Source of the DNA: Luidia sarsii
Lineage: Eukaryota; Echinodermata; Asteroidea; Paxillosida; Luidiidae
DNA length: 64,000 nucleotides
Reading direction: 5' to 3'
Assembly (NCBI GenBank): GCA_949987565.1
Contig: OX465102.1
Span: forward strand, 28,207,768 to 28,271,767
The position numbers and the translations under genes are program-made. Shown here piece after piece: positions 10,288 through 20,965 of this stretch (the stretch's first letter is position 1; every line of letters starts with the position of its first letter). Under the pieces are notes generated by a model, which saw nothing but the letters and a program-made list of their open reading frames with translations, was not told where the DNA came from and made no database searches.

Positions 10288-13200
10288 ATGGCCGCATTTG
10301 CGAGCGCCTTGGCTCTGGTCATCGCGACCACGCTCATTGGACGCTACAAAGGTAAGGGCTGCATTTGAAGAGAAAATCAGGCTCCGGACAGGAAGTCGTC
10401 CCATCGCGACAGACGACCAAAACAAATTATCCGAGGGGAACGACACTCTTGGTTGAGACCGTTACAGCTCCATAGAGCGAGGAGACGCACGCTTCGTTAT
10501 TTTTTGGGCACGTGTCTCGCTCAACTTGGCTTACCAAAACACGGCACACTGCCAAGAGAAGCCAAGAAAGGTCGACGTGTAAAAAAAAAAACACAGGAAG
10601 ACAACATTACAGAGTGGACAGGCATGGGGCCGGGCTGGGTGAGGCCATGGCAGGGGTGGATAATTAGTCTGGTTGCACGGCCATCCGTGGCTTCCCGATG
10701 GTCTTCCAGACCAAGAAACGGATATCACAAACTATTTATCACAATCGTCACCACTTGTCACGGTTAAGCAAGTGTGGTTTTTGGTCCAGAGAAAAAAGAT
10801 AGTAAAACTCGAATTGCACAAAGGATATAGACTCTCAGCTTTAAGCAATGTATGTTTGATCTTCATGATCTTCATTACCAATTATTCGCACGATGGATAA
10901 TCTCCCTGACGAATGGACAATTCTCTCTGTCTCCTTCTTACTTTGTCGACTTGGAAATCTCGGAATTTAGATGAATCTTAAGATGATTCTAACGGGGAAA
11001 ACGATGCTAGCTTCGGCCTGAGGGTTTCCCATCTCTTTTTCCACCTTTTCCCACTCAAGTCATGTGCTGCATCATCGGCCAAGAGCCTGACCCCGCCTCT
11101 CACCATGAACTCCGATGGGTCATCCCGGTAGAGGAGCCATGTCTGTGCATGCACGTCCACGTGGGCGGCAGGATGAACTACGCTCCACACAGACCATTCA
11201 AGGTGTCCTACTATGACAGCTTTCTGCACAGCGACGACGTGCTGGAGATTCGGGCGTTCCTTAACTGCACAGGTGCGTTGATCATGACCTTGTTCAATCT
11301 GATATATGTAGGCCTACGGATCACTTTTGTGGGTACAGTCTTGAAACTATAAGTTTGAGAGTATGACACTTGTCAGAGCATTACTCTGTCTGGAAAGCGA
11401 TGTCACGGTGTTACCGCAAACCTCCCACTTGGTATACTAATACTTCCACCATGCAAACCTTCAAATCTTGTCTAGTCTTTAAAGCCCCTACACAACATTG
11501 ATAAGATCGGGTTACATGAAACTTATACAGTTGGTTATATAAGATGGTCACAGAAGAAACCTCGCACTGAAATATTTCTGCCTAAAATGTTGTATTTGCG
11601 GAGAGAAGAGTAAAAGACATCTTTTACGTCTCACTGAGATCTAAACGGTTTTTATTTTCCGGAACAATTCGGTGAATGTTGCATTTTCGCGAAACAAATG
11701 AAGCGGGTTTTCACTATTTTCTCGCGACTCGGTTGGCGGATTGAACCGAAATTTTCACAGGTGTGCAATTTCATGCATATGTTGGATCAGACAACGTGTG
11801 GATGCTATTCCTTGACCTCGACCTACGTTGTGTAATCCCTTTTAACCTCTACTGTACCCAAATGATTGCGTAACAGGTACATTCGTCTGTACGGAGGGAA
11901 AACCTCTTGGTATGGAGGACGGCAGAATCCCAGATGACAGCCTCACTGCTTCATCTACCTGGGGGAACACAGCAAATCACAGTCCTGGTATGGCCCGCCT
12001 TAATAACATTTGTGAGTATTCTATAATTATCCAATCGTAATAGGGCGGTGTTCAGTTCGTATTATACTCTAGCCACTACTGCATAACGACGTCCTTCGTC
12101 GAAATAAAAAGAAACGAAAACAGCTCCGTTCCAAGACCTGTGTTTCCCATCACGGCCCATGAGCGCACCTAGTCGCGCAAGACGTGTAGTCCCCCCAAAT
12201 AAAACCAAAAAAAAAAAAAAAAAATAATAATCACACCAACAAACACACATCTGCTTTGGGCTCACCGGAGATGAGAACGCGGTATCAGATCACTGAAACT
12301 CGTGAGTACAAGACCAGGGCTTGATTGAAAGTAATTTACTTGACTTGTTTGTTTCGTACTTGACGGACAGTCTACGCCGGTGGCTGGTGTAACAACGGCT
12401 CCTTTGACCGTAACCCGTGGATTCAAGTTGACTTCAAGACCAGGGTCCACGTCACTGCTCTCATCACCCAAGGCCGTCTGTACAACAGCCAGCATGTGAC
12501 AGAGTACCAGGTGGCACAGAGTGACGATGCTCAGGCGTGGGATTACTTGAACACCAGCGACGGGAAAACAGAAACGGTCAGTCGATTGAGTTACTTCCTA
12601 TCTCTGCACCGCCAATAGGAACTGCCGTCTCATAAACCATTCACCGCGTCATTTCACGTAATCATTTGTTGCCAAAGGTTTTTTTTGGGGGACCTCATGA
12701 TATAATGGAATATTGCGTTTCTTCCAAATTTACGACGGTATAATTATGTATAATTGATTACATGGCTGAAGTCATAGGCATTTCTTCTCCTTTCCATAAT
12801 GGTGAACAACTCATTTCGATAGTTAGTTTGAGGAGTGCAAGTGCGTTTCGCATAGACCGTGTAAGTTGGCCTCGAGAATGTACGTGTTACCGCGAGATTC
12901 CTGACTTCCGGGCTCCTCGGATAGGAGGTAAAGCGTGGAGCGTCGAACGTTTTTGTTAAAATATTTTGTATCGCGCCGATTGAAGCAGTTTAAACTATTA
13001 GAATAGTCTTTTAGGAATGAAATATTAAAATACAATGTGTAAAGTAGGTGATTTTGCACGTTTTCACGTTTGTGTTTTGATTTTGTATTATTTTGTTTAC
13101 ATGTACTTATCCACATTACATTACATTATAGTACAAGGCGCTTTTCTTGCCCGAATGCGAACCACACCAACTTCGGCGCGATACAAGTAGTAATGCTCAC

Positions 13201-14478
13201 GTCGCGTACCACAGTCGGGCCGTATTCGCAATACTGTACTTTTTTTAAATATTTTAAATATTTTTAATATACTTAATCCATAAACCTGGGTTTTTAGTTG
13301 GAAAGAGGCTTTCTTCATTATGTAATAACGCATTCAGAATTGGGCACGTGTTAATCTCCTATAGCAGGCGGCGAGGAGGTGCCCGGAAGTGTACGGTGAC
13401 CTTTTTCACCACGAGACTTACCCACGGTCTATTGGCGGAAACCACTGGGCAAAGTTGAGCGCACGTCACGTCACACACTTGGGCAAATGCACGCTAGTCG
13501 GGTGCCTGGTGGCGTTGTGGTTTCACAGCGCGGCGTCATCTGAATAGGCGCTGGTCGTCTGTCAGCTATGTATGGCCGTTTACCGAGCCATGCACCAGGC
13601 TCAGGCTCAGGTTTCGTTCCTCGTCCAACAAAACCTGAAATTCCAGGTTGTGGTTTGTTGCCGAATTTATAGATTTCCTGTCCTGTATACAGTGAAGAGT
13701 ATCTATAACCGTGGGGTATATGCAACTAACGAATGAAGATACTTGGAGACAACGTTGTACTTGGAGTGATGTGGTTTATTCAGCTGGACACGAAGTCTGT
13801 CTGATTCTCCATTCAGCAGGGTTTATATACATTTTATGAAAACTCCAAACATGCAAATATCACAGGAGTTTCCTGCCTTATTAGGAATTGCTAAACAGTC
13901 ACTTACATATTCATATACAATCAAAGGATGTGTTTGGTCCACTATTGGTCTTGGGCAGGGCTAGGCAAATAAGTAAAGGTGGCTTTCCGTGAACTGACTC
14001 ACTGTGGCAAAGTTCCGATCCAGCCCAGTGTCCGCATTCCTCGGACAAGTCTCACTTCTAGGAAAGGGGTCTTGCCCCTTCAAGGCCAACTCAGCACAGT
14101 TACACATACAGTACATGTACACAAGCATGGTGTTTTAGCATGGTGATATATCCATCAGGAAACAGCGTTTAAAAGCTTGTGATAATTATACCGGGGACAT
14201 TATAAAGGGTAAGAGAAATGAAACAGAAGCACAAGCCTGAGCCTATAAACTTTCATTTCGTAAAAGACAAAAAATCCATTTCTTGTTGTCTTCTTCTCGT
14301 TTGTTCACAGTTTCCAGCTAACAACGATACGAACAGCTTGGTGACCAATCGGTTCAGCAGTGTCGTGTACGCCCGATTCCTACGCATTCTGCCCACCGAG
14401 TGGTATCATAAGTCTTGCTGCATGCGCTTTGAGGTGATTGGCTGCTATCAACCCGAAATCGATTATATGCGAGGTTAG
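10288..14478 (+). CDS. Secreted F5/8 type C (discoidin) domain protein, five exons
   Basis: Exons are 10288-10351, 11060-11272, 11877-12011, 12371-12576 and 14311-14478. All introns are GT-AG (phases 1, 1, 1, 0), and the joined frame is 786 nt, giving 261 residues plus stop. Exon 1 encodes a hydrophobic leader (MAAFASALALVIATTLIG), read as a signal peptide. Residues 22-92 form a small cysteine- and histidine-containing region I do not recognise. Residues 97-251 are a full-length discoidin domain. It has an opening Cys97 then LGMEDGRIPDDSLTASSTW, a WIQVDF segment, FPANNDTNSLVTNRF, ARFLRILPTEW, and closing RFEVIGC with Cys251. The terminal cysteines normally form a disulfide. Such domains bind carbohydrates, lipids or matrix ligands, so an extracellular binding role is likely but the ligand is unknown. 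The last codons and the TAG stop merge into the minisatellite. Exon 2 and the leader rest on splice-site quality and frame agreement, not homology. Confidence 0.85.
13425..13573. repeat. Flanking repeat shared with 20169-20310
   Basis: This segment, including GGTGCCTGGTGGCGTTGTGG, matches the reverse complement of the sequence just after the family F copy at 20 kb. The homology therefore extends past the MITE end in both places. It lies inside intron 4 of the discoidin gene. Confidence 0.65.
13574..14268. mobile_element. Family F MITE copy 3, interrupted, in intron 4
   Basis: The left end GGCCGTTTACCGAGCCATGC and right end TTTCATTTCGTAAAAGAC match family F. The interior is expanded by roughly 480 bp of unrelated sequence (about 13690-14165), probably a later insertion whose ends I could not define. 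The right end lies about 40 bp upstream of the exon 5 splice acceptor. Confidence 0.6.
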
Positions 14479-14950
14479 CCGGTTATATCCGAGGTTAGCC
14501 GGGTATATCCGAGGTTAGCCGGGTATATCCGAGGTGAGCCGGATATATCCGAGGTTAGCCGGGTATATCCAAGGTGAACCGGGTATATCCGAGGTGAGCC
14601 GGATATATCCGAGGTTAGCCGGGTATATCCGTGGTTAGCCGAATATATTCGAAGTTTGCCGGATATATCCGAGTCTATCCGGATATATCCGAGGTTAGCC
14701 GGATATATCCGAGGTTAGCCGGATATATCCGAGGTTAGCCGGATATATCCGAATCTAGCCGGATATATCCGAGTCTAGCCGGGTATATCCGTGGTTAGCC
14801 GAATATATTCGAAGTTTGCCGGATAAATTATATCCGAGTCTATCCGGATATATCCGAGGTTAGCCGGATATATCCGAGGTTAGCCGGATATATCCGAGGT
14901 TAGCCGGATATATCCGAGTCTAGCCGGATATATCCGAGGTTAGCCGGATT
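14464..14950. repeat. 20-bp minisatellite (CCGGATATATCCGAGGTTAG)n
   Basis: About 24 units with variants (GGGTATATCC, GAGTCTAGCC, AATATATTCG). Each unit contains the palindrome CCGGATATATCCGG across the junction with its neighbour. A block of variant units recurs in the same order, which indicates higher-order duplication. The first unit overlaps the stop codon of the discoidin gene. Confidence 0.95.
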
Positions 14951-15109
14951 GACAGTCAGTTTAAATTGCAATCACTAAGTCAACTTAGTGAAGTAATAAT
15001 AATTGTTTCTGATTATCTTTGCAAAAAATAGTGGATAGTGAATTTAATATTGTAAATATTCAAATGCGGTTATTATCTAATATAATGATTAAGCTTAACT
15101 TGTATCTTC

Positions 15110-15400
15110 ATAGCGTCCTGCGTCTTTATGTGGAATCTGCTTCAGAATATACCTTCTGAGCATAGAGTGCTAACATTTTAATTACTGCGTAATGAGTCAG
15201 TGTACATAAAGTGCTACCATTTCACTTGGAATTGGCTGAATGCGCTTTTTCGATTGAGTGTGGAATTTGCTTGAGTACGTTTTGTGCATGGAGTACCATC
15301 ACTTTCAGATGGAAACTGATTCAGTGCGCTTTGTGCATAGAAAACTACCGTACCTCGTTATACGCTACTGTACGTTTTTTGAACGAAGTGATGAAAATAT
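15110..15400. repeat. Degenerate tandem repeat, about 50-80 bp units
   Basis: Related phrases recur: GCATAGAGTGCTAACATTTT, ATAAAGTGCTACCATTTCAC, GCATGGAGTACCATCACTTT and GCATAGAAAACTACCG. They are interleaved with GAATTGGCTGAATGCGCTTT-type segments. The pattern indicates an old tandem array. An AATAAA at about 15425 could serve as polyadenylation signal for the gene upstream. Confidence 0.5.
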
Positions 15401-15701
15401 TTTTTCTTTCAAATCTGCGTTAGGAATAAATTGGTTGCAGCCATTGACACTTGTGCACCACTTACAAGCTACTAGTCTACTAAACAGTCACTTATTTATT
15501 TCAACGAAAGAATTGGGGCTGAAGGAACAATATTCTAAAGCACGCTTGTGATCTAACACTTTCACATTCGACCAATCGCAGGTTTACTTGTTCTCAGCGT
15601 TGTTCAAGGTTACTTTTTTTAAACGGCTGCTCATATCCAAATGTTGATCAAGTTGTAACTGGTAATTCACTTCACCAGTAATGCACTTGATGATAATCGG
15701 A

Positions 15702-15954
15702 CCGACGTTCGGCACAGCATAATGAGGAATAACCCCACTTTTGAGATTTTGAGGTTTTCTAATGATGTGAAAGAGTATACCATTAGCTTTCAAAGGATAT
15801 CAAAATATAATATCCTCTAATCTACAAAAATCCCTCTACAAAAAAGAAAGAAAAATGATTTGTAATCGAATTGTGAAGATACTTTAACTTCAGGCGTTGT
15901 TTACTCAAAAAGTGTTTTGGTGGGATATACCTCATGTCGTTGTGCTGGGTCACT
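15702..15954. mobile_element. Family A MITE, short form, degraded left end
   Basis: The left end is mutated (GACGTTCGGCACAGCATAAT) and the right end reads TGTGCTGGGTCACT. The interior landmarks are intact, so it is an older copy. Confidence 0.75.
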
Positions 15955-15964
15955 TATAACATAA

Positions 15965-16065
15965 CTTTCAGGCCTATGTCGTCCGCAGACCGCGGGTAGA
16001 GCACACACTATCCCGAAACGTTGAAATACCGGCTCTTTTCAGAGCCATACTGATCGTTGTGCACG
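15965..16065 (+). repeat. Family K fragment, diverged
   Basis: It contains CGAAACGTTG followed by a GGCTCTTTTCAGAGCC hairpin, in the spacing seen in other K copies. The CTGANGA half of the core is not preserved. Confidence 0.45.
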
Positions 16066-17392
16066 CCGTGGATATCAAGGGCACCAATGCATTCAATAGC
16101 CGAGCAAGTAGGACTTACAGTCGCCCGCCAGTCAAATCATTCACATAAGGTTCGACAGTCAGTAACGGACTGCTACAGTATCCACTGTGGCCCGCTGTTG
16201 TGAGCATTACTAAGTCTTAGTCTCATTTTTGCGCCTGTTTGGTTTCCAAGTATTCCCTTGTTGCTGCACAGCCACGAAAATGTCATATGGAATGCATTGC
16301 TCTGGTACGAATTAGGTGGTCAGTTACAATCTATTGAAGTCTTATCCTTACTGCCACTCAGACCAAATACCGGTAATTACCTACTCATACACATTCTTGG
16401 GTGTGGTGATAGTAGAGCACACAGAAACACACATTTGTTTCAATTAGATTATCAATGTACATGTACGCTCATGTAGTGCTTGTGTCTATTTGCATTTGTT
16501 TAGCAACTGTTTGCCACAGTTGCCCATTGGTGTCTGGATTTTAAGTAGTCGTGTGTACAGTACATGTACATTTGTAGGTAACAAGTGCCAAGTGTATATT
16601 CGTTCACTTATTTCACTCGTAGCTTTGATATGTGGCGTAATATATAAGATGACTTTGCAGATATGCTTCTTTCGTTGATTTTTTTTTACGTTTGAAATGT
16701 GTGTACATGTATACGATGATCAGATAAACATGACTTCATCATAAAACCAAAAATTGATATTTTCACTTGTTTGAATATCATGAGGGCGTTTTGAGTCAAT
16801 GGATAAAAAACAAGTGCAGCGGAAGAATGCGCCTACACATTTTTTTTCAAACATGCCAAGGCTAATTCTTTTCCCTAAAGAATGCACAACGGTCGTTAGG
16901 TTGGAGTAATTTTAATTTAAGAACAAACAATTTTATTTCAAACCGTACGGTAAAGTTCCATTACCGCTTCCAACTCCGTCTCCGCCTCGATCTTCGAGTC
17001 CACTATCATCGCCAACCTCCACCACTCTTCCCCCGCCACCATTAACACTACAAAAACATCATCAGCAACCCCACAGCCTCCACCTATTTGGGGTTCCAGA
17101 TACGCCTTGTATACTACTCATGAACCATAACCAGAGAGAAAAGGGAGAGAGTGAGAGAGGGGGAGTGAAACACCATAGACACATTGTTGAGAGCGGCAGA
17201 AAGCTATAGAGGTTGCCCTTTCCGTTTGTCCATTAGCGCTGTATGCAAACGAAGCACTTTGCTAAATTAAAAATTGATGCCAGTCTCCTTATCGCATTCA
17301 CTCTGTGGTTATCACCAAGTATCCCTTCCCGTGGGTAGGCAGTTGCCTATTTACCAATTCCATGCATTTATTTAGCGGGATAATATTTTATA
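16066..17392. other. No gene recognised
   Basis: AT-rich sequence with several short open frames and no domain. A CCACC/TCCGCC-rich patch lies near 16970-17080. No repeat ends were identified. Confidence 0.45.
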
Positions 17393-17582
17393 AAGCAGCA
17401 ACAGACAGATTACTCCCTGCCCTTCCCTTTGATGTCACCCTGGCTTATAGGCTTATACTAGCTTTCCTCTTCATACTTTGCTCGTCATCCGTGTTCTATA
17501 CACTCTCTACCCCCTATCTTTTGGTATCTGTTTTGTCCTTGTCACTCTGCCTTTGAGAAAGGTCCTGCTAGGATCGGAACGT
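17393..17582 (+). mobile_element. Penelope-like element 3' tail, plus orientation
   Basis: The pyrimidine-rich tail ends with CTTTGAGAAAGGTCCTGCTA then GGATCGGAACGT. This is the plus-strand version of the terminal motif seen at 4.3, 5.7, 23 and 44 kb. No coding portion remains. Confidence 0.6.
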
Positions 17583-17812
17583 GAACTGCAATTTGGAGAT
17601 TATAAATATTATGATAAAGATTTCAATGTTTTACGTGCGAGACAAGTCTGACAGGCAAGACTTCACGTCAACGCTCCAAATACTAGACATGCATATCGGC
17701 GTAGGGTCGCGTCACCGGTTTGCAGCGAGAGCGTTTATGGACGAGTGTATAATTTGTTTCACAATGCTCCTAGCTAATACGGCGGCATGTCACACGGCAG
17801 AAAAGCTTATAA

Positions 17813-18517
17813 TGTGACCCCGCACAGCATAATGAGGAATAACGAGCTAATAATGAGCTAATATACCATTAGCTTTCAAATGATATGTGACCCGGCACAA
17901 CGACATGAGGAATATCACACCAAAACACTTTTTGAGTAAACAACGCCTGAAGTTAAAGTATCTTCACAATTCGATTACAAATAAAAAAAAAAAAATTCTT
18001 TGTTTTTTCGGAAATTTTAAATATAAGAGGATAGTATATTTTGATATCATTTGAAAGTTAATGGTACACTCTTTCACATTATTAGAAAACCTCAAAATCT
18101 CAAAAGTGGGGGTTATTCCTCCTTATGCTGTGCCGGGTCACATATCAAAATTATTTCCGTGTGAACTTTGTTGCAAATAGTACAAGGGGACTTCGCTAGT
18201 TCGTTTGGTACCAGACACATTATATCAGCGCCATTCTAACTCCTCGAAAGCGGCCATTCAAAAAGGCAGGAACTTTACATTTTCATGAAAACAGTACACA
18301 AACACTCCCCCGAAATCCTCGTTTTTTCAACATTTAGAGACGGATTTCGGAAAAATCCATTGGACATAATATCCTCCAATACATTAACTTTCCGAAAATA
18401 CAAAAAAAAACCAAAAATTGATTTTTTATCGAATTGAGAAGTTACTTTGACTTCAGGCGTTGTTTACTCGAAAAGTGTTTTGGTGGAATATTCCTCATGT
18501 CGCTGTGCCGGGTAACA
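17813..18517. mobile_element. Family A MITE, long form, split by a nested copy
   Basis: The outer element starts TGTGACCCCGCACAGCATAA and ends GCTGTGCCGGGTAACA. Without the nested insertion it is about 446 bp. It carries the long-form interior (GTACAAGGGGACTTCGCTAG, GAAATCCTCGTTTTTTC, GGATTTCGGAAAAATCC) also present at 25.4 and 55.4 kb. Confidence 0.85.
17886..18142. mobile_element. Family A MITE, short form, nested in a long-form copy
   Basis: This 257-bp element has intact ends and is flanked by TA on each side inside the outer copy. Removing it plus one TA restores AAATGATATCAAAA, the interior sequence of uninterrupted copies. That fixes the boundaries and shows a 2-bp TA duplication. Confidence 0.92.
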
Positions 18518-18889
18518 TATGGTTTGGGTTGGATTCCAACTAATGGAGGGGCGGAGATCTAAATTATCCAGAGGCTCTCAAGGTGAAGCGAGCACTATAA
18601 TATATTAGACCTCGGTCGCACCATAGGACCCTTCTTCCTCCATGGTCGCACTAATTATCTGGTCGTTAAGCCATTACGGGCTGTTAAAGTTTAAGGATGA
18701 TTATGTATCAACCAACAATGCTTTTAACGCATGCTTTTTTAAAATGTAGTTACCGAACCATCAACATCCTGTCTACCATGGCAACGATTTTCGCTTGTGT
18801 TTGTGAAATTATCGATATAAATTATTAACTGTCTCGGCTAAGGACTTGCTGTCCGTGAATGTACTTCTTCATATATACCCTTTCTCGTT
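18518..18889. other. No gene recognised
   Basis: Unremarkable sequence between a MITE and the CT tract. No motif identified. Confidence 0.4.
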
Positions 18890-19905
18890 CCTTGCTCACC
18901 TACTCTATCCCTCTCATTCTCTGCCCCGGCCTTGCCCTTCCCTTCACTCTCCCTCTTTCCCTGCCCTCCCTATCTACCTTTCACTCACTCTTCCTCATTA
19001 GCTCCCTCCCTCCACCTCTCTCTCCCCTCTCTCTCTCTCCCTATCTCCCTGTCCCTCTCTCCCTCTCTCCACTCTCACTCCCTCTTTCTCTCTCCCTCTC
19101 TCCCCCCTCTCTCTCCCCTCTCTCCCCTGTCTCTCCCACTCTCTCTCTCCCTCCCTCTCCCCTCTCTCCCCCTCTCTCCTCTCTCTCCCTCTCTCTCCCC
19201 TCCCCTCTCCCTCCTTCACCCTCTCCCTCTCTCTCCCTCCCCCTCTCTCCCCCTCTCCCCCTCTCTCTCTAGTCTTCCCTCTCTTCCCTCTCTTCCACTC
19301 TCTTCCACTCTCTTCCCCTCTCTTCCTCTCTCTCTTCCCCTCTCTCTCCCCTCTCCTCTCTCTCTCCTCCATCTCTCTCCCTCTCTCCCCTCTCTATCCC
19401 CTCTCTCTCTGTAGTCTTCCCTCTCTTCCTCTCTCTTCCCCTCTCTCTCCCCTCTCCTCTCTCTCTCCTCCCTCTCTCTCCCTCTCTCTCTCCCCTCTCT
19501 CTCCCCCTCTCGCTCTCTCTCTCTCTCTCCCCTCTCTCCCTCCCTTCTCTCTCGATCCCCTCTCTCTCCCACTCTCTCTCCCTTTCCCCTATCTCTCTCC
19601 CTCCCTCTCCCCTCTCTCTCCCCTCTCTCTCCCTCTCTCTCCCTCCCCTCTCTCTCTCCTCTCTCCCTCTCTCTTTAGTCTTCCCTATCTTCCCTCTCTT
19701 CCCCTCTCTTCTCCTCTCCTCCCCTCTCTTCCTCTCCCTCCCCCTCTCTCTCCCTCTCTCTCCCCTCTCTCCCCTCTCTCCCCCGCTCTCCCTCCCTCTC
19801 TCCCCTCTCTCCCCTCTCTCCCCCTCTCTCTACCTCCCTCTCTCCCCTCTCTCCCCATCTCTCTCTCTTTCTATCCTGCTCTCCATCCCTCCCAGCTGAT
19901 TTTCT
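18890..19905. repeat. About 1-kb polypyrimidine (CT) tract
   Basis: Almost pure C/T on the plus strand: CTCTCTCCC repeats with TCTTCCCTCTCTTCC blocks recurring at about 19275, 19420 and 19680. Open frames of 118-160 codons in several frames across it are base-composition artefacts. Such tracts can adopt triplex DNA. Confidence 0.95.
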
Positions 19906-19947
19906 CTCCCTATTTCAAATTACTGTTCGGAGCTGGACACAGACGTT

Positions 19948-20168
19948 GGCTGTTTACGATATGAAGGTTTAGGGGCTTGGGCTTCTGTTTTACTCTCACC
20001 CTTTATAATCTCAAGGTTATTCCCACAAGGTTTTGAACACTATTTCCTTCACGCAACAAGACAGGAAATCTATAAATTCGGCAAAAAACCACAACCTGGA
20101 ATTTCAGGTTTTGTTGGACGAGGAACGAAGCCTGAGCCTGAGCCTGGTGCATGGCTCGGTAAACGGCC
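19948..20168. mobile_element. Family F MITE copy 4
   Basis: Left end GGCTGTTTACGATATGAAGG, right end GCATGGCTCGGTAAACGGCC, with AGCCTGAGCCTGAGCCTGG sub-ends. It is inverted relative to copy 3 and very similar to it outside that copy's insertion. Confidence 0.7.
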
Positions 20169-20310
20169 ATACATTGCTGACAGGCGACCAGCGCCTATTC
20201 AGACGACGCCGCGCCGTGAAACCACAACGCCACCAGGCACCCGACTATTGTGCGTTGGTCTACGTGTGATGTGACGTGCGCTCAACTTTACCCGTGGTTT
20301 CCGGCGCTGC
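20169..20310. repeat. Flanking repeat shared with the discoidin gene intron 4
   Basis: This is the reverse complement of 13425-13573 with few differences, for example GCCACCAGGCACCCGACTA. The MITE and this flank therefore behave as one duplicated unit. Confidence 0.65.
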
Positions 20311-20895
20311 CCTGGGGTTTTGCCCATGCATGGCTTTTCCAAAATGGCGGCCTCCATAAAATTACACTCTGGCACCCGCTGTTGTCCGTCTGAAGGTTAT
20401 GTATGTTTGCGGAGCTGGAACACGAGGAACTCTTACTGGGATGGGCAATTTTGATAATTTCCGAACACTAGAACGAGACGGTGAACTCTGACTTTAGTCA
20501 AGCACCGATTTTTTTTTTTTTCGGAATTTGTCAGTCACGTGCACCGGTTTCTGGTTGAAAACACCGTGGCCAACAAGGAGCGAGCGTAAATATGTCAGAA
20601 ACAAGGTTAATGCTCAGAAAATTGGGAACAAATAATTCGCAGCTCGATTTCTCCTCGTCGCACAAAGCTTCAAGCATTAAACCCAGCGTATTGATAGGCA
20701 GTTGGGCAGATAGGCAAACAATGTCACTATGCCTTGCGAAAGAGCCATGACAATCTAATCGAGAACACTAAATAGTCTTATGCACCCCGCTTGTTGCGTC
20801 ATTCTCCTCAATGTAAACACCATTATTTCATCTGTGATGCAACGCGCTTTACGCGCTGCTGTACATTATTCAAATCCGCCACACGACCTCGACCA
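20311..20895. other. No gene recognised
   Basis: Contains a T13 run near 20510. No domains are visible. The last ~20 bp (CCACACGACCTCGACCAG) recur upstream of the tRNA-like sequence at 61.45 kb. Confidence 0.4.
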
Positions 20896-20965
20896 GCTCG
20901 GTGGTCCAGTGGTTAAGACGTCTGCTCTAGAAAGCGGGGGGCGCGGGTTCGAATCCCGCCTGAGC
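20896..20965 (+). repeat. tRNA-like SINE head with intact A and B boxes
   Basis: TGGTCCAGTGG fits the pol III A box and GGTTCGAATCC fits the B box exactly. The T arm (GCGGG/CCCGC) is perfect, and the acceptor stem pairs at six of seven positions. A T5 run follows as terminator. The best anticodon stem (CTGCT/AGCGG) leaves only a 6-nt loop, so a working tRNA is unlikely. A second, mutated copy with the same 5' flank lies at 61451, which supports a SINE family. Confidence 0.6.

Noticed and set aside
13690..14165. Possible solo LTR inside the family F copy in intron 4
   Set aside because: The sequence looks inserted, but I could not find matching TG...CA ends or a 4-6 bp duplication.
14464..14950. 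Possible CRISPR array
   Set aside because: Units are contiguous 20-mers without unique spacers, and the setting is a eukaryotic gene end.
18859..19572. Ser/Pro/Leu- and Glu/Arg-rich open frames in the CT tract
   Set aside because: Base-composition artefact of a homopyrimidine tract.
20896..20965. Functional tRNA gene
   Set aside because: The anticodon loop is one base short, one acceptor pair is mismatched, and a related degraded copy exists. A SINE head fits better.
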